Shown: piece after piece, positions 44,013 through 52,659 of the stretch
Layout of the letters: every line of letters starts with the position of its first letter
How positions within the stretch are numbered: the stretch's first letter is position 1
Source: Humidesulfovibrio mexicanus
Lineage (GTDB): Bacteria; Desulfobacterota; Desulfovibrionia; Desulfovibrionales; Desulfovibrionaceae
Reading direction: 5' to 3'
Assembly: GCF_900188225.1 (NCBI RefSeq)
Contig: NZ_FZOC01000002.1
Location: 1 to 64,000 of the forward strand
Length of the DNA: 64,000 nt
Translations under genes and position numbers: made by a program
Notes under the pieces: model-generated
The model's database searches: none
Told to the model about the DNA's origin: nothing
Seen by the model: only the letters and a program-made list of their open reading frames with translations

Positions 44013-44990
44013 CTACTTCTGTTCTTCGTAGAAGGGGCTCATGGTGTCCCAGAACTTGGGCTCGGAGCAGCCGATGCAGGGGTGACCGGCCTGCACGGGC
44101 CAGGAGACGCCCACGCCCTTGTCCAGGGGGTTGAACTTCTTGGTGGGGCAGTTGTTGTAGGTGTAGGGGCCCTTGCAGCCCAGCTTGTACAGGCACCAGC
44201 CTTCCTTGGCTTCCTTGGAATCGAAGGAGGGGGCGAACTTGTCCTGCTCGAAGAAGGGCAGGCGTTCGCACTTGTCGTGCACGGTCTCGCCGAAGAACGC
44301 CAGGGGGCGCTTGAGGTCGTCGAGCTTGGGCAGGGGCTTCTTGTTCACCACGGTCTCAATGGCCGCAACCACGGTGCCGAGCAGGTTGACCGGATTGGGC
44401 GGGCAGCCGGGAACATTGATGATGGTGGCCTTGGGGAACACCTCGTCAACGCCCTTGGCGCCGGTCGGATTGGGTGCCGCAGCCTGCACGCCGCCGTAGG
44501 TGGCGCAGGTGCCATAGGCGATGGTGGCCAACGCGCCGGGCACCACTTTCTTGCAGATGTCGAGCATGGTGTGGCCGCCGATCTTGCCATAGATGCCGTT
44601 GTCCTTGGTGGGAATGGCGCCTTCGACAACGCAGAGGTAGGGCTTCTTCATGGCGTCGTGCAGGGCCTTTTCGGCCATCTCGCCTGCGGCGGCCATGATG
44701 GTCTCCTGGTACTCCAGGGAGATGACGTCCAGGATCAGCGTGTCGATGTACGGGTTGGCCAGACGCAGAATCGCTTCGGAGCAACCGGTGCATTCCGCGT
44801 TGTGCAGCCAGATCACCGACGGGCGATTGTCGGACGTGAGGGCGGCGGCGATTTCAGGAGCGAAAGCCGGACCCATCCCCATGGCCGCGGCGATAGTGCC
44901 GCAGAATTTCATGAAGTCGCGACGAGAAATGCCGCGTTCTTCAAGGCGTTTCTCGGCGCCGCTCAAGCCATGTCCTACGGAAACCTTCAT
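44013..44990 (-). CDS. hynB: Periplasmic [NiFe] hydrogenase, small subunit
   Basis: The protein has 325 residues. The Tat signal is [11 protein letters not shown] at 21-31 with an Ala-rich core. The proximal cluster ligands begin with C67 and C70 (ECTGCSE), followed by GTCATYGG and PGCPPNP; later clusters use PCIGCSEP and [11 protein letters not shown]. It is the first gene of the operon, 77 bases before hynA. It carries the three Fe-S clusters and exports the heterodimer through Tat. The complete set of cysteines shows it is functional. Confidence 0.96.
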   Translation of the reverse strand: MKVSVGHGLSGAEKRLEERGISRRDFMKFCGTIAAAMGMGPAFAPEIAAALTSDNRPSVIWLHNAECTGCSEAILRLANPYIDTLILDVISLEYQETIMAAAGEMAEKALHDAMKKPYLCVVEGAIPTKDNGIYGKIGGHTMLDICKKVVPGALATIAYGTCATYGGVQAAAPNPTGAKGVDEVFPKATIINVPGCPPNPVNLLGTVVAAIETVVNKKPLPKLDDLKRPLAFFGETVHDKCERLPFFEQDKFAPSFDSKEAKEGWCLYKLGCKGPYTYNNCPTKKFNPLDKGVGVSWPVQAGHPCIGCSEPKFWDTMSPFYEEQK

Positions 44991-45355
44991 ACAACACCTC
45001 CAGATTATGGTAAAACGTGACGTGTACGCCTCATGACCGGAAGACCGCGACGCTCGTGTTACGAATACATATCCGGTGGCACGAACGTCATACGATTTCT
45101 AAAAAAATATACAACCATATCAGGGCTTTAGCTGCTTGTTCCATACATGAACAAGGTGGCCTTGGCAAGGTTCTGGAGGAAAAAAAGCGGAAAGGCGCAA
45201 GGGGCTTGGTCGGTAGAGAATCTGTAACCAGCCGGATTGACATGGTATCGTCCCGGGAGGACGAAGTCGTTGACGAGGACGGCCTGCGGCGGCATGCTCA
45301 GCCAAGACACACGCTTGTGCAAAAAAGCAGATCAATAGACAGCGAGGATGGGTAA
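44991..45355. other. Regulatory region between hynB and the thiamine-binding-like gene
   Basis: No gene is supported here. The stretch is partly AT-rich (45100-45125) and holds the palindrome listed next plus TATATT on the minus strand, which could be a -10 box for the hydrogenase operon. It also has a lone TGGCACG at 45077 on the plus strand. Confidence 0.5.
45135..45155. promoter_or_regulatory. Perfect palindrome upstream of the hydrogenase operon
   Basis: CTTGTTC-CATACAT-GAACAAG is a perfect 7-base inverted repeat with a 7-base spacer, about 150 bases upstream of hynB. It looks like a dimeric regulator site, but I do not recognise the family. Confidence 0.5.
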
Positions 45356-45667
45356 ATGAGCGTCATCGTGGAGCTTTCGTTGTTCCCCATGGACAAGGGC
45401 CAGAGCGTGAGCCGATATGTGGCAAAGGCTGTCGGCAGAATACGGGCCAGCGGGCTGTCGTGCCAACTCACGCCCATGGGCACCTGCATCGAAGGGGAGT
45501 GGGGCGAGGTGCTGGCCGTGGTGGACGCCTGTTTCCGGGAACTGGCGGCGGACAGCGACCGCGTGTACCTGACCATGAAGGCCGACTGGCGTCGCGGCCG
45601 GTCGGGCGGGCTGGCGGCGAAGCCGGAAAGCGTGGAGCGCGCGCTCGCTGCGCGGGGAGGGGAGTGA
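45356..45667 (+). CDS. MTH1187/YkoF-like thiamine-binding protein family
   Basis: This 103-residue protein has the DUF77 fold pattern: SVIVELSLFPMDKGQSVS at the start and MGTCIEGEWGEVLAVVDAC in the middle. Homologues bind thiamine or thiamine precursors. The stop overlaps the ATG of the flavin-reductase gene by one base, so the two are co-expressed. No TPP riboswitch motif was found upstream. Confidence 0.72.
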   Translation: MSVIVELSLFPMDKGQSVSRYVAKAVGRIRASGLSCQLTPMGTCIEGEWGEVLAVVDACFRELAADSDRVYLTMKADWRRGRSGGLAAKPESVERALAARGGE

Positions 45668-46281
45668 TGCGGCGCATCGTGTGCCTGCTGGGGAGCCCCA
45701 GGCGCAACGGCAACAGCGCCGCCATGGCCCAGGCGCTGTGCGAGGCGGCGCAAAACGCCGGGGCCGAAGCGCAGACCTTCGCCTTGAACACGTTGGACTA
45801 CAAGGGCTGCCAGGGATGTTTGCAATGCAAGACCAAGGCCGAGGCCTGCGTGTTGCGCGACGATTTGACCGAAGTGCTTGAGGCCGTGCGCGGCTGCGAT
45901 GCGCTTGTGCTGGCCACGCCGGTGTACTTTGGCGAGGTCAGCGCCCAGCTCAAGGGCTTCATCGACCGCTGCTACAGCTTTCTGACCCCGGACTATGCCT
46001 GCAACAAGGAGAAGCGCACGCGGCTTGTCCCCGGCAAGACCTTCTGCATGGTCATTGCCCAGGGGCACCCCCGCGAGGACCTGTTCACGGACATCTTTCC
46101 GCGCTACGCGTATTTCTTCAACTGGCTCGGCTTCACCGAAAGCAGGGTGCTGCGCGCCTGCAAGGTGTACCATCTGGGCGACGCCAAGCGCCGGGACGAG
46201 GTGCTGGACCAGGCCCGCGCCCTTGGCCGCGAGCTGGCTATTGGCCCGTCCCCGTCGCCAGCCCGGCCCCAGGGCAGTTGA
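45667..46281 (+). CDS. NADPH-dependent FMN reductase/iron-sulfur flavoprotein family
   Basis: This 204-residue flavodoxin-fold protein begins IVCLLGSPRRNGNSA, the FMN phosphate-binding motif. The cysteine cluster GCQGCLQCKTKAEAC is the spacing used by iron-sulfur flavoproteins for a [4Fe-4S] cluster. TPVYFGEVSAQLKGFIDR is the conserved second half. Family role: electron transfer or quinone/metal reduction in the cytoplasm. Its end overlaps the convergent lipoprotein gene by 44 bases. Confidence 0.82.
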   Translation: MRRIVCLLGSPRRNGNSAAMAQALCEAAQNAGAEAQTFALNTLDYKGCQGCLQCKTKAEACVLRDDLTEVLEAVRGCDALVLATPVYFGEVSAQLKGFIDRCYSFLTPDYACNKEKRTRLVPGKTFCMVIAQGHPREDLFTDIFPRYAYFFNWLGFTESRVLRACKVYHLGDAKRRDEVLDQARALGRELAIGPSPSPARPQGS

Positions 46282-46741
46282 GGCCCTCCAGGCAGAACAG
46301 CCGCACCTGCTCGCGGTTGTAGATGGCGCGCAGGTATTTGGGGTCAGCCATGACGAGGCGCGCGCCGTTCGTGCAGCGGGTCAGGTGCTGGGCTTCCAGG
46401 GCGCGCACTTGGCGCGGCAGGCCGTCCACCACGAAGCGGGCCACGAAGCAGTCGCGCTCAACATCGCGGCGGGCAAGTTTCAACCCTTCCGGATTCACCC
46501 CACGGCAGGTGGCGGCCACATCAATGTCGCACACGGCCTCCACGATGCGTTTGCCGTGTTCGTCCTCATAGGTGTTCCACTCGATGCCGGTGAAGTAGGG
46601 GTAGCGCGCAAGCGCCTGCTCCACCGTGACGGTCTCGTCCAACGGCAGGCGCGCCTCGCGCACCACATCGATGGGGCTGGAACAGGCGCAAAGGAGCAGG
46701 CAGGCCAATGCGGTCACGGCGCGGCACAGCGTAGTGGACAT
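46238..46741 (-). CDS. Small lipoprotein, function unknown
   Basis: The protein is 167 residues from ATG 46741 with AAGGA upstream. Lipobox LCAC ends at C20. Six further cysteines could form disulfides. No family recognised. The overlap with the convergent flavoprotein gene is 44 bases, which is unusual in this dense but otherwise non-overlapping area. Confidence 0.65.
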   Translation of the reverse strand: MSTTLCRAVTALACLLLCACSSPIDVVREARLPLDETVTVEQALARYPYFTGIEWNTYEDEHGKRIVEAVCDIDVAATCRGVNPEGLKLARRDVERDCFVARFVVDGLPRQVRALEAQHLTRCTNGARLVMADPKYLRAIYNREQVRLFCLEGLNCPGAGLATGTGQ

Positions 46742-47057
46742 GTACGTATCCTTGCACAGCCGGGCGCGGATTGCAACGCGGCTGGAAAAACGCTGTTCGG
46801 GGCTTGCGTTGTGCGGTGCAAACGCATAAGGCAACAGGCGAAGCCGCGATGCGGGCGTTTGCCCGCATGACGGCCGTCGAGTCCCGCAGCATTCCGCGTC
46901 ACTAGCATTCCGGCAGGTTCGGCAGCACGGCGCGGGCGCACCGCGTCCGCGCACGGCAGGAAGCATATGCCTGAATGCGGGCGCTCACTTTCTGCGCGGA
47001 ACGCGGCGGCCCGCCGCAAGGCTGCAGATTCATCTTCGGGGAGGGTGGGCAATCATA
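46742..47057. other. Intergenic region upstream of the lipoprotein and lactate-permease-like genes
   Basis: No gene is supported. It holds a perfect 8-base inverted repeat ATGCGGGC-GTTT-GCCCGCAT at 46849-46868 without a T-run, and it must carry both divergent promoters, which I could not locate with confidence. Confidence 0.45.
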
Positions 47058-48608
47058 ATGGATATTCTTTCGGTCTTGTTGGCGTTTTTTCCTGTTCTCG
47101 CCATCTTTTTCCTGCTGCTTGTGTACCGTGTGGCCGCGGACACCGCGGGCTACATCGGCTGGGGCGTGGCAGCGCTGGTGGCCTGGCTGTATTTTCAGAC
47201 CCCGGTGGAGGTGGTGCTGACCGCCTCGGCGGCCGGGCTGGTGGCCTCGCTGCCCATCGCCCTGGTCATGGCGGCCAGCATCATGCAGATCACCCTCATG
47301 CAGGAGACCGGCGCGGTTGCACGCGTGGTGGCCCTCATGAAGACCATCGCCCCCGGCCAGCAGGTGGTGCAGATCATGATCATCAACGTGGGCTTCGGCA
47401 TCCTGCTCACCAGTCTGGGCGCGGTCACCGTGTCCATTCTGCCGCCCATCATGATCGCCCTGGGCTACTCCACCGTTGCGGCAATCCTGCTCCCGGCCAT
47501 CGGCTACGACGCCTTGTGCACCTATGCGCTTCTTGGCATCCCGGCCGTGGTGTTCGCGCAGTTCGTGGGCCAGCCCGTGCAGGAGGTCGGCCTGCACTTC
47601 GCCTACTTCATGCCGGTCATCAGCACCTGCATCGCCCTTGGGATGCTGCAGCTCACCGGCGGCGCCAAGATGGTCAGGGAAGGCCTGTTTCCCGCGCTGC
47701 TCGCGGGCGTCACGGCCGGAGGCGTCGCCATTCTCATGGCCCATGCCGGGCTGGTCACCATAACCGGAATCGCGGCCGGGCTTGCGGTCATTCTGGTGCT
47801 GGTGGCCTACGTGAAGCTGACGGGCAAGACCCTGCAGGACCGGGGAATGCTCTCCGAAAAGGACTTGGCCGCCGAGGCGCGCATCTCCCTGCCGCGCGCG
47901 GTGTCGCCCTGGATCATCCTCACCGTGCTTTCCCTTATTCTGAACGCGCCGTTCCTGCCCTTCTTCAAGATGACCTTCGTGGATTGGGCCATGCCGCTTG
48001 AGATCATCCCCGGCAATCCGGAAAAGATCCGCCTGTTCTGGCAGGCGTACTTCTGGGTGGCCATATGCACGTTCCTGGCCCTGCCCATCATGCGCGCCAC
48101 GGGCGAGCAGGTGCGGCGCGGCCTGAAAACCGCCGCCAAGCGCGCCGGGCGGCCTATCATGAGCGCCTCGGTGTTCTTCGCCATCGCCTATGTCATGAAC
48201 CATTCAGGCAAGGGCGCGGATTGGACGCTTGCGAACCCCATGCACAACATGATCCATGTCATGGCCAGCGCCTCCGCGAACGCATTCGGCCAGTTTTACG
48301 CGGCCGTGGCCCCGTTCCTGGGGCTGCTCGGCGGTTTCATCTCCGGTTCGGAGACCTCGTCCATCGCCATGCTGACCAAGCTGCACCTCTCCACTGCCGA
48401 GCACATCGGCGCGTCCGGCGTGGTGATCGCGGCGGGCAGCGCCATCGGCGGCGGTCTGGCCAGCGTCATTTCCCCGGCAAAGTTGCAGAACGCGGCCTCC
48501 AGCATCGACCGCATCCGCGAGGCCAGCGCCGCCATACGTCCGGCCTTCGTGGTCTCCATGCTCATTACTGGGGTGTGCGCCGTGATGACCATGCTCTGGG
48601 CCTATTAG
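47058..48608 (+). CDS. Lactate permease (LctP/LldP) family transporter
   Basis: This 516-residue protein has twelve or more helices. The C-terminal signature LGGFISGSETSS followed by VISPAKLQNAASSI is typical of LldP-type carriers. GGGGAGG lies upstream of the ATG. Family role: proton-coupled lactate or glycolate uptake; lactate is a main electron donor for sulfate reducers. Overall divergence from LldP is considerable (short N-terminal part), so the substrate may be another hydroxyacid. Confidence 0.82.
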   Translation: MDILSVLLAFFPVLAIFFLLLVYRVAADTAGYIGWGVAALVAWLYFQTPVEVVLTASAAGLVASLPIALVMAASIMQITLMQETGAVARVVALMKTIAPGQQVVQIMIINVGFGILLTSLGAVTVSILPPIMIALGYSTVAAILLPAIGYDALCTYALLGIPAVVFAQFVGQPVQEVGLHFAYFMPVISTCIALGMLQLTGGAKMVREGLFPALLAGVTAGGVAILMAHAGLVTITGIAAGLAVILVLVAYVKLTGKTLQDRGMLSEKDLAAEARISLPRAVSPWIILTVLSLILNAPFLPFFKMTFVDWAMPLEIIPGNPEKIRLFWQAYFWVAICTFLALPIMRATGEQVRRGLKTAAKRAGRPIMSASVFFAIAYVMNHSGKGADWTLANPMHNMIHVMASASANAFGQFYAAVAPFLGLLGGFISGSETSSIAMLTKLHLSTAEHIGASGVVIAAGSAIGGGLASVISPAKLQNAASSIDRIREASAAIRPAFVVSMLITGVCAVMTMLWAY

Positions 48609-48629
48609 GGCCGACTTCCCAGCCCTTGC

Positions 48630-48670
48630 GGGGCCTGGCCGCCGCAGCCACCGGTGGTCAGGCCCCTTTT
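48630..48670 (+). terminator. Intrinsic terminator after the permease gene
   Basis: GGGGCCTG and CAGGCCCC arms are followed by TTTT, with a 21-base loop that can pair further. It lies 21 bases after the stop. Confidence 0.75.
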
Positions 48671-48723
48671 ATTGAAGCACAGACCCCTTTGACGTGCCCC
48701 AGAATGCACGATAGAGAGGCAGC

Positions 48724-48951
48724 ATGAACATCACCGTCAAGTGCTTCGCCAGCCTTTCGCGCCACACCCCGCAGGACGCGGAGGCCTTCCCCGTGGCCCC
48801 CGGGGAGCGCGTGGCCGAAGTGGTGGCCCGCCTGGGCATTGCGCCGGAGGAATTGAAGCTGATTTTCGTCAACGGCATCCACGCCGAACTGTCCCGCCAG
48901 TTGGCCGAAGGGGACCGGCTGGGCCTGTTCCCCGCCGTGGGAGGCGGCTAG
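48724..48951 (+). CDS. MoaD/ThiS-type sulfur carrier
   Basis: This 75-residue beta-grasp protein starts MNITVKCFASLSRHT and ends VGGG, with the C-terminal Gly-Gly needed for adenylation and thiocarboxylation. It lies 2 bases before an E1-like gene. Family role: sulfur donor for molybdopterin/tungstopterin synthesis, or another sulfur relay. It is distinct from the RG-ending carrier at 3609-3806. Confidence 0.85.
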   Translation: MNITVKCFASLSRHTPQDAEAFPVAPGERVAEVVARLGIAPEELKLIFVNGIHAELSRQLAEGDRLGLFPAVGGG

Positions 48952-48953
48952 CC

Positions 48954-49859
48954 ATGAGGAGCACAGCTGATTGCGTCGCGCAGCTCAATGCGCGCATTCT
49001 TGAGACGGCGCGGTCCAGGCGCCTGCCAGACGGCCGCGAATTGTCCGTGCTGGGGTTTTATGCGGCCAAGGAACTTGCGCGCAGCCTGCCCAGGGGGGCG
49101 CAGCGCGGCACGAGCGGCCAGCCGGGCAGACCGCGTGGCCGAGCCCTGGCCCAAGTGGAGCGCGCGGCGCTGGCCCTGGGCGTGTGGCCGGAGCGCTACC
49201 TGCGCAATTTCGACACCTACAGCGCGGCCGAGCAGCTGCGCCTGGCGGAGTCGCGCGCGGTGCTCATCGGGCTTGGCGGGCTGGGCGGCCACGTGCTGGA
49301 ACTGCTGGCCCGGGCCGGAGTGGGGGCCGTGCGCGCCGCCGATGGCGACGAATTCGAGCCCTCGAACCTGAACCGCCAGTTGTACGCCACGCGGCACAGC
49401 CTGGGCGGCTACAAGGCGGCCGCCGCCGCGGCGCGGCTTGGGCTGGTGAACCCGGCCGTGGCGTTCGAGCCTGTGGCGGATTACGTGGACGAGGCGGGCA
49501 TGGCGGAGCTGTCGGCCGATGCGCAGGTCTGCCTCGACGCACTGGGCGGGCTTGCGGGCAGGGCCGAGCTGGCGCGCGCCGCCGACCAGGCTGGCATTGC
49601 GTTGGTGACGGCGGCGGTGTCCGGGCAGTCTGGCCTGGTGGCCACGGTGTTGCCCGGAGGCAAAAGCCCGGCGGAGTTCTTCGGGTCCGGCGCGGGGGCG
49701 GAGGAGTCCCAGGGCACACCAGCCCCGGCGGTGGCCGTTGCGGCCTCGCTCATGGCGGGAGAGGCGCTGAACATTCTGTGCGGACGCCCCGCTGCGCTGG
49801 CGGGTAAGCTCCTCGCCTTCGACCTTGCGGACATGCGCTTCGAGACGTTTTCGCTCTAG
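48954..49859 (+). CDS. ThiF/MoeB/HesA-family E1-like activating enzyme
   Basis: The protein is 301 residues from ATG 48954, 2 bases after the carrier stop. ATP-binding GLGGLGGH, DGDEFEPSNLNRQL, the lysine in LGGYKAAAAAARLG and the aspartate in VCLDALGG match the adenylation site. No CxxC zinc pairs are present. Family role: activates the C-terminal glycine of a MoaD/ThiS partner, here the preceding gene. The N-terminal ~90 residues are an extra helical part. It converges with the HD-GYP gene, overlapping by 4 bases. Confidence 0.88.
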   Translation: MRSTADCVAQLNARILETARSRRLPDGRELSVLGFYAAKELARSLPRGAQRGTSGQPGRPRGRALAQVERAALALGVWPERYLRNFDTYSAAEQLRLAESRAVLIGLGGLGGHVLELLARAGVGAVRAADGDEFEPSNLNRQLYATRHSLGGYKAAAAAARLGLVNPAVAFEPVADYVDEAGMAELSADAQVCLDALGGLAGRAELARAADQAGIALVTAAVSGQSGLVATVLPGGKSPAEFFGSGAGAEESQGTPAPAVAVAASLMAGEALNILCGRPAALAGKLLAFDLADMRFETFSL

Positions 49860-51079
49860 TCTTCCTGGTACTTGGCGCGAATGGCGCGGATGACGTCCTG
49901 GATTTCCATGAAAGCGTCCACCACCTCGGGATCGAACTGGGTGCCCCGGCTGCGCAGAATCTCCTCAATGACTTTGTCTTCGGGCCAGGCGTCCTTGTAG
50001 GCGCGGGTGGAGATGAGCGCGTCGTACACGTCGGCCAGGGCGGTTATGCGCGCGGCGATGGGGATGTCCTCGCCGGAGAGCGGCGCCACGCACAGCTCCC
50101 GCACCTGGGACAGGTCGTCGGGCAGGCGGCCGGGGTAGCCCGTGCCGTCCCAGCGCTCGTGGTGGCGCAGGGCAATCTCGCGGCAGAGCTGGTCCAGTTC
50201 CGAGGTGGTGTTGGCGAAGAGCGCGGCCCCGTAGATGGAGTGCCACTTCATGAGCGCGAATTCTTCCGGCGTGAGGCGGCCGGGCTTTTTCAGAATGGCG
50301 TCGGCGATGCCCACCTTGCCCACGTCGTGCAGCATGGCGGCCAGACGCAGGGTGTCCTTGCGCCGTTTAATGGTCAGGTCGTCCACGCCCTTGCGCTTGG
50401 CCCACTGCTGGTATACCTCCGCGCTGTAGGCCCCCACGCGCAGCACGTGCGCCCCGGTTTCCTTGGGGTCGCGCATCTCGGCCATCTTCATCATGCGCAG
50501 CATGATCTCGCGCGTCATGATGCCGCGCTCTATGGTCACCGAGGCGGAGTTGGCGAAGAGCGGCGCGTACTGCAGGGCGTATTCGCTGAAGGGCTCGGGC
50601 TGGCCTTCGCGGTCCTTGGCGTTGATGAGCTGCATGACCCCCACGATCTTGTTCTGGAAGGTCTTGAGGGGCAGGGTCAGCATGGAGCGGGTGCGATAGC
50701 CGGTCTCCTGGTCCAAGTTCTTGTTGAAGCTGTAAGGCTCGTCTCCGCCCAGGCTGTAGGCGTCCGGGATGTTGACGATTTCTCCCGTCATGGCCGCGTA
50801 GCCCACGATGGACTTGTCATTGATCGGAAGGCTGTAGTCGGTATAAATTTGGCGGCTGGCCTCGGTGGCGGTGAACAGGGTGTCGTTGTGCACGTAGCGG
50901 AACCGCAACGCCTCGCCCTCCACCAGGAAGATGGACCCGGCATCGGCCATGGTCATGGCGCGCGCCTCCTCCAGCACCTTGTCCAGAATGGCGTCCACGT
51001 CCTTGAGGGTGTTCAGCTCCTCGATGACCTTGAGGATCTCGCGGACGATGTCGTATGGTTTTCTGTCCATGTACTCCAC
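49856..51079 (-). CDS. GAF-HD-GYP protein, probable cyclic-di-GMP phosphodiesterase
   Basis: The protein is 407 residues from GTG 51079, which has AGGAG 6 bases upstream; ATG 51070 is the alternative but its spacing is poor. A GAF domain (about 25-180) is followed by an HD-GYP domain: AAMLHDVGKVGIAD holds the HD pair, HHERWDGTGYPG the GYP loop. Family role: hydrolyses cyclic-di-GMP to GMP in response to a ligand on GAF. It has no membrane segment. Confidence 0.88.
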   Translation of the reverse strand: MEYMDRKPYDIVREILKVIEELNTLKDVDAILDKVLEEARAMTMADAGSIFLVEGEALRFRYVHNDTLFTATEASRQIYTDYSLPINDKSIVGYAAMTGEIVNIPDAYSLGGDEPYSFNKNLDQETGYRTRSMLTLPLKTFQNKIVGVMQLINAKDREGQPEPFSEYALQYAPLFANSASVTIERGIMTREIMLRMMKMAEMRDPKETGAHVLRVGAYSAEVYQQWAKRKGVDDLTIKRRKDTLRLAAMLHDVGKVGIADAILKKPGRLTPEEFALMKWHSIYGAALFANTTSELDQLCREIALRHHERWDGTGYPGRLPDDLSQVRELCVAPLSGEDIPIAARITALADVYDALISTRAYKDAWPEDKVIEEILRSRGTQFDPEVVDAFMEIQDVIRAIRAKYQED

Positions 51080-51146
51080 GCTGGGCTCCTGGGTTGTGTG
51101 CCTTCCGCCTTCGCGGCAGCTTGAGTTGTGAAACCGAAGGGGAAAT

Positions 51147-51866
51147 ATGTCAAGGCGAACAGAACTGATCCAGGCTGCGGGGGCCGTTTCCGTGGGCGAG
51201 GCCCTCATGCTGGCGCGTTGCGGCGTGAGTTACGTCGGCCTGCCCCTGCGTCTGCCCGTGCACCGGCCCGACGTGACGGACGAGGAAGCCCGCGCCATCG
51301 TGGCGGCCCTGGCCGGTTCAGGGGCCCAGGCCGTGCTCATCACCTATCTTTCCGACGCCGAGGAGGCGCTCGCCCTGTGTCGGTATTTGGGCGTTTCCGG
51401 CCTGCAGCTGCACGGAAACATGCCCCTTGCCCATGCGGCCCGGCTGCGCGCCGCCGCGCCGGAGCTGTTCGTCATCAAGAGCCTGGTGATCGGGACCGCT
51501 CCCGAGGCCGACATCCTCGCCCAGGCCCAGGCCCACGCCCCTCTAGTGGACGCCTTTCTCACCGACACCTTTGACCCGGCCAGCGGGGCCAGCGGCGCCA
51601 CGGGCAAGGTCCATGACTGGGCCGTGAGCGCGCGCCTGGCCCGCGCCCTGCCCCGGCCCCTTATCCTGGCCGGGGGGCTTGACGCGGACAACGTGGCCGA
51701 GGCCATCCGCACAGTCCAACCCGGTGGAGTAGACGCCCATACCGGCCTGGAGGATACGCAGGGCCGCAAGGACGAGGCCCTTTTGCGGCGTTTTGTGACC
51801 CAGGCGCGGGCCGCGTTCGCCGCGCTTGGGGCGGCGGGGCTTGCCAAAGATTGCGATTCGGCGTAG
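51147..51866 (+). CDS. Phosphoribosylanthranilate isomerase (TrpF)-like protein lacking the catalytic cysteine
   Basis: This 239-residue TIM-barrel protein follows TrpF over its length: LQLHG at 86-90, FLTDTFDPASG with D140 at the position of the catalytic Asp, and GGVDAHTGLEDTQGRKD at the phosphate site. The N-terminal KICG motif, whose cysteine is the general base, reads QAAG (9-12). It is not next to other trp genes. It may have lost isomerase activity and bind another phosphosugar, or use a different base. Confidence 0.72.
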   Translation: MSRRTELIQAAGAVSVGEALMLARCGVSYVGLPLRLPVHRPDVTDEEARAIVAALAGSGAQAVLITYLSDAEEALALCRYLGVSGLQLHGNMPLAHAARLRAAAPELFVIKSLVIGTAPEADILAQAQAHAPLVDAFLTDTFDPASGASGATGKVHDWAVSARLARALPRPLILAGGLDADNVAEAIRTVQPGGVDAHTGLEDTQGRKDEALLRRFVTQARAAFAALGAAGLAKDCDSA

Positions 51867-51946
51867 AAAGCTGCACCTTTCGAGAGTTCTGGCGCGAAAT
51901 GCTTTGGGAATTCCCAACGCGCCGGACGCAATTTTGAGGAGACTGC

Positions 51947-52165
51947 ATGTCCAAAGAAGAAGCCATTGAGGTTGAGGGCGTCATCCAGGAAGCCCTGCCC
52001 AACGCCATGTTCCGCGTCGAGTTGCAGAACGGGCACAGCATCCTGGGCCACATTTCCGGGAAGATGCGCAAGCACTATATCCGCATCCTGCCCGGCGACA
52101 AGGTCAAGGTGGAGCTTTCCCCCTACGACCTGACCCGCGGCCGCATCACCTTCCGCTTGCGTTAA
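51947..52165 (+). CDS. infA: Translation initiation factor IF-1
   Basis: The 72-residue S1-fold protein starts [19 protein letters not shown] and ends [11 protein letters not shown], matching IF-1 over its full length. GAGGAG precedes the ATG. It binds the ribosomal A site during initiation. The terminator follows directly. Confidence 0.97.
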   Translation: MSKEEAIEVEGVIQEALPNAMFRVELQNGHSILGHISGKMRKHYIRILPGDKVKVELSPYDLTRGRITFRLR

Positions 52166-52194
52166 TCCCCCCTCGCATACACGAAGCACCTCAG

Positions 52195-52216
52195 GCCCGC
52201 CTTTGGCGGGCTTTTT
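52195..52216 (+). terminator. Intrinsic terminator of infA
   Basis: GCCCGCC-TTT-GGCGGGC followed by TTTTT, about 30 bases after the infA stop. Confidence 0.92.
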
Positions 52217-52382
52217 GTGTTTGTTTGGGCCGTTGGGCGACCGCGCAACGTTCGTGCCAGCCTTATCGCTGCAGCGCGTGCGCGTCCCCGCAACGTCTGG
52301 GCCATTGCCGGAACGGCTCCGCCTGGGCTATGCTCACGGCGTCCGCCGGGCTTTTCGCGCCCGCGCGGCAGGGAGGCGCGGT

Positions 52383-52610
52383 ATGCGGCGGTTGCGGGGC
52401 GTGGTGAGCTATTTCGACGAGCGCAAGGGCTTTGGGTTCATCACCGACGAGGCCGGGCGCGACGTGTTCGTGCACTATGCGGAGATTCAGCGCGAGGGCT
52501 TCCAGACGCTGGCGCCGGGCGAGGCCGTGCTGTTCGATTTGGCCGAGGGCGGCAACGCCCTGCGCGCGGTGAATGTGGAGCTGCGCGACGAGAAGGCGCG
52601 GCGGGGGTAG
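52383..52610 (+). CDS. Cold-shock-domain protein
   Basis: The protein is 75 residues from ATG 52383 with GGGAGG 7 bases upstream. The RNA-binding motifs KGFGFI (RNP1) and VFVHY (RNP2) are intact. Family role: RNA chaperone or transcription antiterminator. It has the CspA-like N-terminus GVVSYFDERKGFGFITDEAG but an Arg-rich C-terminus. Confidence 0.9.
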   Translation: MRRLRGVVSYFDERKGFGFITDEAGRDVFVHYAEIQREGFQTLAPGEAVLFDLAEGGNALRAVNVELRDEKARRG

Positions 52611-52638
52611 GGCTTCCGCTGGACGAGGAAATGACGAA

Positions 52639-52659
52639 GGGGCCGTTTGGCCCCTTTTT
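52639..52659 (+). terminator. Terminator of the cold-shock gene
   Basis: GGGGCC-GTTT-GGCCCC followed by TTTTT. The T-run overlaps the stop codon of the DUF3644-like gene on the other strand. Confidence 0.9.

Noticed and set aside
45077-45095. TGGCACG that looks like the -24 half of a sigma-54 promoter
   Set aside because: The -12 element (TTGCA) is not at the required spacing, and it points away from the hydrogenase operon.
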